Source of the DNA: Synanceia verrucosa
Lineage: Eukaryota; Chordata; Actinopteri; Perciformes; Synanceiidae
Assembly (NCBI GenBank): GCA_029721515.1
Contig: CM056550.1
Span: forward strand, 15,182,406-15,246,405
DNA: 64,000 nt
Direction: 5' to 3'
A program made the translations under genes and the position numbers. Position 1 is the first letter of the stretch; each line of letters begins with the position of its first letter. Shown piece after piece: positions 35,801 to 44,700 of the stretch. Below the pieces are notes generated by a model that saw only the letters and a list, made by a program, of their open reading frames with translations, made no database searches and was not told the origin of the DNA.

Positions 35801-36517
35801 CCAGACCTCAAGTATAGAGGAAGACAGTCTAGTGAAAAGAGGAGCTAAATGTTCAGCCAGAACTCCTTAATTCATTTAATTTAGGTGGCACTGGTTCTGA
35901 AATACTGGACCCTGGAAACAAAATAACAGCTGTATAATGTACAAACTTGTCAAAAGTATATCTCACTGAATATATAGCAGACAGGACATTTAATTTATGA
36001 TGCAAGTTTGTACATCACACAATTTTTATTCTTATCTGGGAACTCCCATATCAACTCTGTAGCTCTTCAGAGGATTTCGGCCTATTTTAGCTCGTTGGGT
36101 TTTAAGGTTTGTGTCTTCATCAAACATGTTTCCAGCAGTAAAAGTGAAAATGCTTCTCTAACCTGCTCAGCACCAATGATACAGCATTTAGCAGCTAAAG
36201 AGACAGATGTTTTCAGGAGTTAGTGGTGACCAACACCAGCAGTAATAGAAAAAAGAGAGGATCGGACCTGCATTCATCAGAGAAATCAGCCCAGGAGCTA
36301 ACCATCTAATTCCACAGTTGGTAAAGTAATGTTATTACTTATGTGGAAGGCAGCACCTTGCAGTTCTTTGCCAACCTTTTGCACTGTGGTGGATTAAAAA
36401 AGTCCAGTAATGTTGATTGTTGAATGACCATCAATTGTAGTGTTTTGATTTTGTGTATCAGAAGCGGCTTCAATCTCAGGAAGTGTCGATGATGTCATAG
36501 GAGATGAGCTGCTTTGA
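23900..36517 (+). CDS. tdrkh: TDRKH, mitochondrial KH/Tudor piRNA-biogenesis scaffold (complete)
   Basis: Twelve coding exons: 23900-24029, 24136-24227, 26912-27113, 28287-28426, 29155-29476, 29559-29725, 30463-30638, 31516-31580, 31713-31864, 31955-32065, 33187-33241, 36462-36517. The sum is 1,668 nt, or 555 aa plus stop (human about 561). All junctions are GT-AG and phases close. A mitochondrial membrane anchor (residues 17-35) is followed by KH1 (about 55-120), KH2 (about 130-190), an acidic linker (about 265-285) and an extended Tudor domain (about 296-480). The C-terminus EAASISGSVDDVIGDELL matches the TDRKH tail. In the family, the protein sits on the mitochondrial surface, binds PIWI proteins through Tudor and supports piRNA 3'-end trimming. 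The first KH domain lacks its GXXG loop. Confidence 0.95.
24136..27113 (+). CDS. tdrkh: tdrkh exons for KH domain 1 (divergent)
   Basis: Exons 24136-24227 and 26912-27113 encode residues 44-141. KH1 begins MTLPVEVYRNISRYQAKFLD and continues TQKSGAHVRVLSD. The place of the RNA-contacting GXXG loop (GRQG in human TDRKH, from memory) is occupied by SRYQ at residues 65-68. The rest of the fold-forming pattern is kept. The second exon ends with TAFGRII, the start of KH2. The 2.7-kb intron between them holds a Tc1 element. Confidence 0.85.
25064..26266 (-). mobile_element. Tc1/mariner-like transposon with decayed transposase
   Basis: Inverted ends are ACACTATATTGCCAAAAG on the left and CTTTTGGCAATACAGTGT on the right, about 1.2 kb apart, in a tdrkh intron. 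On the minus strand, broken frames give a Tc1 transposase. The N-terminal helix-turn-helix (FQRGTVIGCHL) is near 26018-26131, WSDESRF (first catalytic D) near 25690-25750, FLFQHDCAPVHKA (second D) and SPDLNLIEHLWDE (catalytic E) within 25147-25665. Frameshifts between these blocks mean no intact protein, so it is a dead copy. Confidence 0.93.
27425..27855 (-). pseudogene. Tc1-like transposase 3' fragment
   Basis: Only the right end looks terminal (CTTTTTTTTGGCAAGGCAGTGTA at 27832-27854). On the minus strand, a degraded SPDL/NP..ENLW catalytic region can be followed across a frameshift near 27600-27640. It belongs to a different Tc1 family from the 25064 element. It lies in the intron between the KH1 and KH2 exons. 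Confidence 0.65.
28287..29476 (+). CDS. tdrkh: tdrkh exons for KH domain 2 and acidic linker
   Basis: Residues 142-295. The canonical GXXG loop is GRGG (142-145), followed by ESLKLITRTTGAKVACSKEK and ELILEKV, so KH2 looks able to bind nucleic acid. The linker contains a low-complexity acidic run (VEEEEEGEE). The linker ends ISKFE, splicing in phase 1 into IPSPDLSF, as in human TDRKH. Confidence 0.9.
28477..28600. mobile_element. TTAA MITE family P, copy 2 (truncated)
   Basis: It begins TTAACTCTTTGAGTGCCA, matching the terminus of the complete copy at 55972, and continues TTGTTCCAGCATTTTTGCCC and GAGTCATATTTCTAGACCC before homology is lost. It starts only 50 bases past the donor of the tdrkh exon ending 28426. 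Confidence 0.75.
29559..31864 (+). CDS. tdrkh: tdrkh exons for the extended Tudor domain
   Basis: Exons 29559-29725, 30463-30638, 31516-31580 and 31713-31864 encode residues 296-482. VYVSASENPNHFWIQILG is the flanking SN-like strand. VGDIVAARYHDHGTWNRARV, DLYYVDFGDNGELP and SDFLSLPFQAIECNLAGV form the core, with the aromatic residues (W, Y, F) and the D-F-G-D-N signature of ligand-binding Tudor domains. All key positions look intact. Confidence 0.92.
32338..32862. repeat. Interspersed repeat with CTTAAAATGTCTTAAA motifs
   Basis: The block from AGGGTTCCCGCGGTTCCTT to GTGCAAGAACCTTG is filled with TCTTAAAATGTCTTAAATC-type words and has weak inverted ends, the pattern of a common fish hAT-type MITE. 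It is non-coding and lies in a tdrkh intron. Confidence 0.5.
33984..35535 (+). mobile_element. MITE family X, copy 2, carrying a nested element
   Basis: It starts TAGGGCTGGGTACC and ends AATACCCAGTCCTA. The left part (GGTGCCAAATTCTGATTCC, ATGTCTCTATAGATGGGGGG, ACACTGATCCGCC) and the right part (CATCAGACCACTGTCTAG, CGAAACAAAGGTATTGAAA) match the copies at 45636 and 49034. Flanking octamers GCCTTCTG and GCCACCTG agree at 6 of 8. The extra block at 34257-35008 is absent from other copies. Confidence 0.8.
34257..35008. mobile_element. Nested MITE inside the X copy
   Basis: Its ends are inverted: GTGTATTCACACC on the left and GGTGTGAATAGAC on the right. The body has paired motifs GGTTCGGACC and GGTCCGGACC. 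Compared with the uninterrupted copy near 45900 (TTTAG directly followed by GTTCATGGTGCG), about 750 bp are inserted. No ORF of transposase type is visible. Confidence 0.75.
35536..36461 (+). other. Rest of the last tdrkh intron
   Basis: No exon or repeat was identified before the acceptor at 36460/36461. The short ORF at 36008-36223 has no recognisable similarity. Confidence 0.4.
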
Positions 36518-37106
36518 GACCAAAGACTACATTAATATCAAGGTACTGGTGTTATTATATTGGTTGTGAATTTCTGAACTATCGTGTGTGAAAGTGGTGT
36601 CCTCTCCTCTTCTTATCTCCCAGCACTGATCATCCCACTCCTCAGCATCAGTGAGATGAAGGAGATGTTTCCTTGTCCGACCCAAACTCAACCGTAAATC
36701 CTCATGACTGTACCAACAGTTCTTTCAGCTGAATTCACTTTATTGTTGTTACAACAGTGCAGTTACTATGATTTGCCTCCATGTTGTTCAGTTGCCCCCA
36801 ATTTTGCCGTGCTTTTATGTCGTTAATATATTTTGTGTTCAAGATGTGAAGAGAGGAACATAAACAGAATGTCAGTATTATTTTTGAAAAGCATGGTGAT
36901 GATGTGAGTCACTGAAATGAGGCAGGCTAATGTTTTGTTTGTTTTCCTCTACTCTGACCTATGTATTGGCTTCACAGGTTATTATATATTGGAAATCAAA
37001 CCATACAGTATTATTGAATGTGGTCCATGTGTTCGACAAAACGTGGCATCTACTGTGTCTTGAAATTAAGGACAGAGGAAAGTGGTAGGTTACCTTCACT
37101 ATATAT

Positions 37107-37112
37107 AATAAA
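37107..37112 (+). terminator. Probable polyadenylation signal of tdrkh
   Basis: AATAAA occurs 590 bases past the tdrkh stop, in ATATAATAAAGTATTTATTTTATG, just before the cluster of interspersed repeats begins. It gives a plausible 0.6-kb 3' UTR. Confidence 0.55.
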
Positions 37113-37185
37113 GTATTTATTTTATGTCACAAGAGTTGCCCATGTCTTATTTTCAGATACTGTTTAATGCTGCCTTTTACTCTCA

Positions 37186-37430
37186 GTGGTGGAAAGTATC
37201 TAAGTACATTTACTCAAGAACTGTATTTGAGTACATTTTTTCAGATGGTATTTTACTCTACTACATTTATTTGAAAACTTGTTACTCTGCAGATCAATAA
37301 TACAAAGTGGAATAGAATAGAATTACTTTATTGATCCCAACCTTGGAAATTATTTTGCAGCAACAGCAAAAGGCCATATAAAACAGAAAAGCAACATTAA
37401 ACAGAAAAAAAGTATAACTGTCCACAATAT
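37186..37430. repeat. Two adjacent common fish interspersed repeats
   Basis: AGTGGTGGAAAGTATCTAAG and the following ACTCAAGAACTGTATTTGAG belong to a widespread teleost repeat. GAATAGAATTACTTTATTGA onward is a second one. Boundaries are approximate and there is no coding content. Confidence 0.5.
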
Positions 37431-37431
37431 A

Positions 37432-37764
37432 GGGCGGCACAGTGATGTAGTGGTTAGCACTGTCGCCTCACAGCAAGAAGGTGCCGGGTTCGATTCCCGG
37501 CCCGGGGCCTTTCTGTGTGGAGTTTCCATGTTCTCCTCATGTCTGTGTGGGTTCTCTCTGGTACTCCGGCTTCCTCCCACCATCCAAAAACATGCAGTTT
37601 AAATTTAAATTGACCGTAGATGTGAATGTGAGTGTGAGTGGTCGTCTCTATGTGCCCTGCGATGAGGTGGCGACTTGTCCAGGGTGTACCCTGACTTCCG
37701 CCCTAAGACAGCTGGGATAGGCTCCAGCACCCCCGCGACCCTATGAGGATAAGCGGATGGATGG
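37432..37764 (+). mobile_element. tRNA-headed SINE, copy 3
   Basis: It begins GGGCGGCACAGTGATG, has TAGTGGTTAGC and the B-box GGGTTCGATTCCC, and ends AAGCGGATGGATGG. No convincing target duplication was found. It lies between tdrkh and mbtd1. Confidence 0.9.
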
Positions 37765-38550
37765 TTGTCAGCAAAATAAAGTATAAAAAGTAATAGAGAA
37801 ATAAAAATGGGCATACAGATAAATATGGCCCGCGGTAAGACATTTATAGTGAAAATAAGCAGTGAGGTGTAGTTGATGTATGACGTTATAACATCAAAAT
37901 GGGATCTTATTATACAATGTGATGGCACAAATCAACTAATAAATAATGTCGTAATGCTAAATTATGATGAAACTATTAATACCTGGTGTAAATATTTGTA
38001 AAATTATAAAAAAAAATATTTAAAACAAGCTCCATCTTTATCAGCTGCACCATTAAAGTGATCCATAATACAATAAAACAACTAGTTTTATTTTTGGTAC
38101 TTAATATACATTTCGGTACTAACAGCTTTTAATGTATGCAGTAACAGAGTATTATACAATGCAATACAATGTATTAATGAATTAAGGCACAAGCCAATAC
38201 ATCCATATCAAAATAAAAAAAATCAATATTTATTCAATAAAATATGTTGAATGTGTATGAATTTAAAATATGTATAAAATTAGGCACAAAGCCTATACAT
38301 CCATATTAAAATAAAAAGTCAATGTCCATTCAGTAAAATACATTTCGGGTCAAGGGGTCATTAGTCGTCAATAGTCGTCCACTGTATGCCGGTAGTCAAT
38401 AGCCATTAGTCAATAATCGTCCATGCATGCAGGATATTTCTACACTGTGGCACCGTCACTTTTCCTCACCTCTCTTTATTAAATGTATGCCATTCATTCA
38501 TTCATTCCCATTGCAGAGTCCACTGTTTTGTTTCTGCGGGTCGATGACCT
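37765..38550. other. Intergenic AT-rich sequence
   Basis: No gene or promoter element was identified. A short internal near-repeat (AGGCACAAGCCAATACATCCATA and a similar copy about 110 bases on) suggests a small local duplication. A run of AGTCAATAGCC/ATTAGTCAATAATCG-type words lies at 38360-38430. Confidence 0.35.
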
Positions 38551-38553
38551 CCA

Positions 38554-38748
38554 TTCCGGATTAACCAATCATATGAAAGTAGGTTACACTTGCACATGCG
38601 CAGATGTAGCAAAGTAATTTGTTGATATCCTGCTTGGTAGTATTATTTTAAAATCTGCTATTTCTAAGCCTGAATTCGCCCTCAGCGCAGGGGTTTTATT
38701 TGCATTGGGCAGCACAGTTAACTAGAGCGTTCTCTATATGAGGGGCTG
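38554..38748 (+). promoter_or_regulatory. Probable mbtd1 promoter and 5' UTR
   Basis: Within 200 bases upstream of the mbtd1 ATG are a TTCCGG ETS core (38555-38560), a CCAAT box (38565-38569) and an NRF1-like TGCACATGCGCAG (38591-38603). This set is typical of TATA-less housekeeping promoters. The initiation site is not defined by sequence alone. Confidence 0.55.
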
Positions 38749-41700
38749 ATGGAAGACACACGGGATTTGGTGAGTGAATTAGAAACATTTAGGGCCGCAA
38801 CCCCCCCGATTACAGAGGATTTTGCTTAGGCTAGCGCTGCTCCTTTGTTGTTATGTGTTTATGGTAGCTAGCTAGCTAGCTAGCTAATGGATTAGCCAGC
38901 GTTAAATATCAGCAAGCTCTCCAAAACGAAAACAAGCATAGAAATAAAGTAATGTCGCCCTTATTTTAACTGCAGTGCAGGCTTACTATGCAAATGAAAA
39001 GAGTGGCATACTCTTGTGGATAAAAACGGGAAAACAGGTTTCCGCTAGTCAGCTGTGCTAACGCTAGTTAGCTTAGGGATCGATTTCCAATAAGGCCGCC
39101 CCTTATTTTAGCTCAGATATTTACCAGCTTTTCTGTTTTCAGTGTATATTAAGAATATTGTGCTTTTACTGGCGGGTGCATTGCGTTTTGTCGGTATTCT
39201 TGTTGGATAAATGAGTGAGGCGGCGTAAGGTATTACCACCTGTGCTGCTCAGAGGAGGAAGTAAACGGCTCTACAAACAGTAAACATCTGTACCCTGTTC
39301 CGGATCACACAGACATGATGAGCAAGATGTCATGCATTTTTGATTCTTCGCGGTAACAGTAATCAGATTTAGGTTTTCTGATCATCTGCGCGTCTGTGTT
39401 TTTCCAATTTCTGAGCTTCCCGAATAACATTAAAGCAAATGTTATTTTAAAGACACTGTAGAATAACGTCAAGGAAAATGTCTGAATGTACTATAGGTAC
39501 TTTAAGCAAACATTTTTAGTGTTTGTGTAATTATCGACCTATCATGAATCACATCAGACCATAACCTCAAGGTTAAGTGTTTGGTAAGTGTACACAGACA
39601 AAGGTTTGTCTTGGATTTACAGCACTCTCTTAGTACAACATAAATATAAAGAAACAGACAGCAGAACGCAATGTAAAGAAACAATAAAATAAGAAAACCA
39701 TAAGCAGCTCACCTTAACATTATATAGATTGTGTGTTCAGTATAGCATCATAGTGCAATGGAGTGGTGTGGCTGCAAATGTTGCATGAAGTAAATATAGT
39801 TGTTAAATGAATATCCTATATACTGGGGGGAATGACGGTGTGTGTACAATGTATACAACACCATGGCATGTGTTTGTGAGAAAATTAAAATTAAAAATAT
39901 ATCATTTACAGATGTTGCTTTAGGACTTAAGTTGTAAGGTGTTCATTTCATTCATTCAGACTGTTTTTTTTTTGTCTTTTCTTTGGTTGTGAAGGCGGAA
40001 CGCACCCCACGTTCAGAGCGTAAGAGGAGAGACTCCTTTGGGATGTTTGATGGCTACGACAGCTGCAGCGAGGAGTCTACCAGCAGCTCCAGCTCAGAGG
40101 ACAGCGAGGATGAGGTGGTACCATCCATCCCTGCCAGCCTGCCCATCATCAAGAACAATGGTCAGGTCTACACCTACCCTGACGGCAAGGCTGGAATGGG
40201 TTAGTACATGGAAATATGTTTGGAACCTTGGTGTTTTGTACCTGGAATCGTCCTTTGCTAACATGTTGTAGTCTGGGGTGATTTTAACAGATTGCACATT
40301 TGTTTTGTGGTCTCTGCTTCACAGCTACTTGTGAGATGTGTGGGATGGTTGGAGTACGAGATGCTTTTTACTCCAAAACCAAGCGCTTCTGCAGCGTTTC
40401 CTGTTCTAGGAGTTATTCCTCCAATTCTAAAAAAGCTAGCATCTTGGCAAGACTCCAGGTAAGTGCATTGTAAGTCCACTCCTATGGCAAATTAATATCA
40501 CACCTATGTTGATTGATGTTTGCTTTGATATTGTAAGGGTAAACCACCAACAAAAAAGGCAAAAGTCTTACAGAAACAACCTCTGATGGCAAAGTTGGCC
40601 GCTTACGCCCAGTACCAAGCAAGTCAGCAGAACCCTGCAAAATCAAAAGCAGGTGCGTTATCAAGAAGCAATAATGATGATGCTGCTTTGTATAAATATA
40701 TGTACTCCAGCATTACACTGTTTCTTGTTTCTGTCAGTGGTGCCTGCAGAGACCTTCGACTGGGGTCACTATATCTGTAGCAATAACACAACTGGAGCTC
40801 CAGTCAGCTGCTTCAAGCATGTAAGTAAAAATTGGAGCACAGTTGACAGCAATTGCAAATTTGTTGCTTTCTAGACTGAGTAATGTTGCTGTTTCTGTGT
40901 TTCAGGCCCCTATGGGAACAAGCTGGGGAGACATAGAAGAAGGTGTGAGGATTGAAGTGCTCAACTCTGATAGCAACCTCTCCACTAAGGTGTACTGGAT
41001 AGCAGAAATCATTAAGCTAGCAGGTAAGACTGCTTCTTCAGATAGTCTCCCTACAGGTGTTAGCTCTGTCAGAAAGTCTTATTTTAATATGAATAAGTAT
41101 ATTCTTCCACAATATAGGGATGCACCGATCCACATTTTTTCATTTCCGATCTGATCCTGATATTTGAATTTGAATATCTGCCAATACGATACTATTATGA
41201 TACCAGAGCTCTGTTTACTTTAATTTTATTATTATCATTATTATTATAATGTTGATTTATATGAGGCTGTAATAAACTCCTCTCTACAGGACGTTTATGT
41301 ACATATGCATTAGGGATGGTGAAAACTAAAAATATTTTTGACCGGCCACCGAGCATCAGAGCTCATCAGACGGTTAAAACCGGTTAACCACTAACTATAA
41401 AATATGCTATTTGAAATAACAGAGATTTTGAGCTGCGCCTGCTGCCGGCAGTTTCGTAACTCTGCTTACATCTCTGCCACTCTGCCCCGGCACCGTCACT
41501 TATTTTTAAATCCCCTACAGCGAAACATATAGTCAAGTCAACTTTATTTGTATAGCCCAATATCACAAATTATGAATTTGCCTCAGTGGGCTTTACAATC
41601 TGAACAGGATATGACACCCTCTGTCCTTTACAAATGACCCTCGCATCGACTAAGGAAAAACTCCCCAAAAAAAACCTTTTAACAGGGAAAAAGAAACGGA

Positions 41701-44700
41701 AGAAACCTCAGGAAGAGCAACAGAGGAGGAATCCCTCTTCCAGGATGGACAGATGTGCAATAGATGCCATGTGTACAGAGTCCTGCAAACGCTGCGCTGA
41801 GGAGTTTGTAAGTGGAGGACAATTGGCTCCATAATTTGGAAATTGTTTGGGTGGTGATAGCTTGGAAAATAAAGGCCTTAGTCTACTGTCAGAAGCTTGT
41901 TTGAAACATTGCGTGGCTCATTAATGAAAATGACAGCTCAGAAGAGATGCCGCTTGCTTTGTTTGAGGAGACGGCAGCGCTAATAATAATAAAGGAAGAA
42001 AGACATCATTACCTTATCTGTTGCCAATGATGATCCTGAAATCCTGACTCAGAGCGTGGAAATTCTGACATTCACATACAAGTGAATGCACCAAACACAA
42101 ACGCTGGCCTCCCAATGCTTCTGCGGTGACATTGATCCTGTTATTATTATTTTTCCATAACATTTCAGACAGTGGCACATTTTGTGTATTCAACAGCTGT
42201 TTGTGCATGAGTAATTGATATGATCAATAACAGGCACACCTCTGATTAGGATCTCCTCCGCTCATTCATCTCCCCTCCTCTCCCCACACAAACTATAAGT
42301 GCTCCAGGAGGACGTGCAGTGTGAGCACGTGAATCGTGAGCTGCGAACTCACATTTTTTATTATTTTTTTTAACCGACTACTGACAATTTTGACCAGTTA
42401 ATGTTGATATGGTCAACCGTTGGTCAGACGGTTATTGTTAACATCCCTAGTATGCATGTATGTCCCAAAAGGCAGCTTGAGGTAAGTTTGAGGTCAGAAA
42501 ACTGGAAACCACATCCTGTGAACAAATATGCAACTGGAAGGGTTTGAAATTGAAAATTTGAGTGGAATCCATCCATCCATCCATTATCTACCGCTTATCC
42601 TCACAGGGTCGCGGGGGGGCTGGAGCCTATCCCAGCTGTCTTAGGGCGGAAGGCAGGGTACACCCCGGACAAGTCGCCACCTCATCGCAGGGCACATAGA
42701 GAAAGACAACCATTCACACTCACATTCACACCTACGGTCAATTTAAATTAACGAATTAACCTAATGGTAACCTTGGCTAGTGGGAGGAAGCCGGAGTACC
42801 TGGAGAGAACCCACGCAGACACGGGGAGAACATGCAAACTCCACACAGAAAGGCCCCGGGATTCGAACCCGGTACCTTCTTGCTGTGAGGCAACAGTGCT
42901 AACCACTACACCACCGTGCCGCCCTGAGTGGAATCCGAAATCACTAATTAGAGTTTTTAGATGTGGTATTGTTGATGTCAATACCAGTTAGATATAGCAA
43001 TACATCATCTGCATAGAGTGATAATTTGTGTTCCTCATCATTTATCCTAATTCCTTTTATGTTGATATTGTTTCTGACGAGTTGGGCAAATGGTTCAGTG
43101 CTGATAGCAAACAGCAGTGGTGATAAAGGGCAGCCCCGCCTACAGCCACGTTCTAATGTAAATCTCTGAGATATATACCCATTAACTCTAATAGAGGCCT
43201 GGGGGTTTGAGTAAAGTGTTTGTATCCAATTTATAAAGTTGGGGCCAAATCTAAGGCGTTTCAGGCTTATCTAATAATAGAATATTAAGTTCTCTACGTG
43301 TTGCATTTCAATTTTTTAGTACACTGGTTGATGCTTATGATTGTATGTTTGTTATTTTCTGATTGGCATCTCCATTAATACAGACACATTGTGTCTGTAT
43401 TAATGTACCTTACATCCCCCTTACTCAAATTGAGATAGACTAGCCCAAAATATCTTTAAAAAATAGTCAGTGATGTACAGTTCCATAATGACTGAGTAAA
43501 TTTTACCCATGTGGTGTTGTGTTTTGTGTGGTCATGCAGGGTTCAAGGCTCTCCTGCGGTACGAGGGCTTTGACAACGACAGTGGTAAGGACTTCTGGTG
43601 TGATATCTGCATCCCTGAGGTGCACCCGGTGGGCTGGTGTGCTTCCAGCGGCAAACCCCTGGTACCTCCAAAAAGTGAGTTGAAAGTCATTCAAAGTCCT
43701 GTTCCTGTGGTCTTTGGTGGTCGTCCACAAGTGTCACTGGTTGTTTTTGTAATCTCTTTGTAATCTTTTTGTAATCTGTATCCCCTCACAGGCATACAGC
43801 ATAAGTACTCTAACTGGAAAGCATTTCTTGTGAAGCGTCTCACTGGAGCTAAAACACTGCCGCCTGACTTTAATGCCAAGGTGAGACCCACAAACACCTC
43901 AAGAGTTTAATGGTTTGAATGGCCAGTGCCAATATATTTTAAAGGTCCCATATTGTAAAAAAGTGAGATAGTTTTTTTTTTTTTAATTAGTAATCAGTGC
44001 TATATAAATACTGTGAAAGTATCTACAGAGAAATACACACTGTAGAGAAGCTGCATGTTTGAAACAAGCCATCAGGATTTGATGATTTGTGATGTCACAA
44101 TTCTGCAATATTTTGACCATTGTACAGTTTCAAATGTAAACATTTCCATGTGTCCAAGTTTATTTCTGGTTGCAGTTTATGTTAATGACATCAGCTGACA
44201 GGAAGTAAACACTGTTGCCTAGCAACTCACTTCCAGAGTCAAGTCTTTATTGTCATTATGATTACAAAACAAAATTTTGTAGAGTCTCTTGGCTTGAAGG
44301 CACACATAAATAAAAATAAAGATAGGAATGTAAAACACTAGGGCTGGGTATCGATTCAGATTTTCCAGATTGATTCAATTCTATATTTCAAGGTCCCGAT
44401 TCAATATTGATTCAGTCAGGGATATTTCAGTTAAAATAAATGCTCCGTTATTTTCTGTGCACGTTGAGAGTTTGCTGGTAACTTAGGTGCCAATACCTGC
44501 TCCAGGCTGGTTTGTGTGAGCTGTTGAGCTGTGCCGAGTCTGCGGACTGTGTTTCCGGGTGATGTCTCATCAAATGGTTGCGGAGATTTGTCATATTGCC
44601 GCTGTATTTTATATTCCCGTTGCATAATTTGCATACTACTTTGTTTTTTGTCCAACTCCTCATTTTCTTCCAACTTCTTAAATGCGAAATGCATCCAAAC

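Noticed and set aside
23900..36517. AKAP1, which also has a mitochondrial anchor, KH and Tudor domains
   Set aside because: AKAP1 has one KH domain and a different Tudor and tail. This gene has two KH domains and the TDRKH-specific C-terminus.
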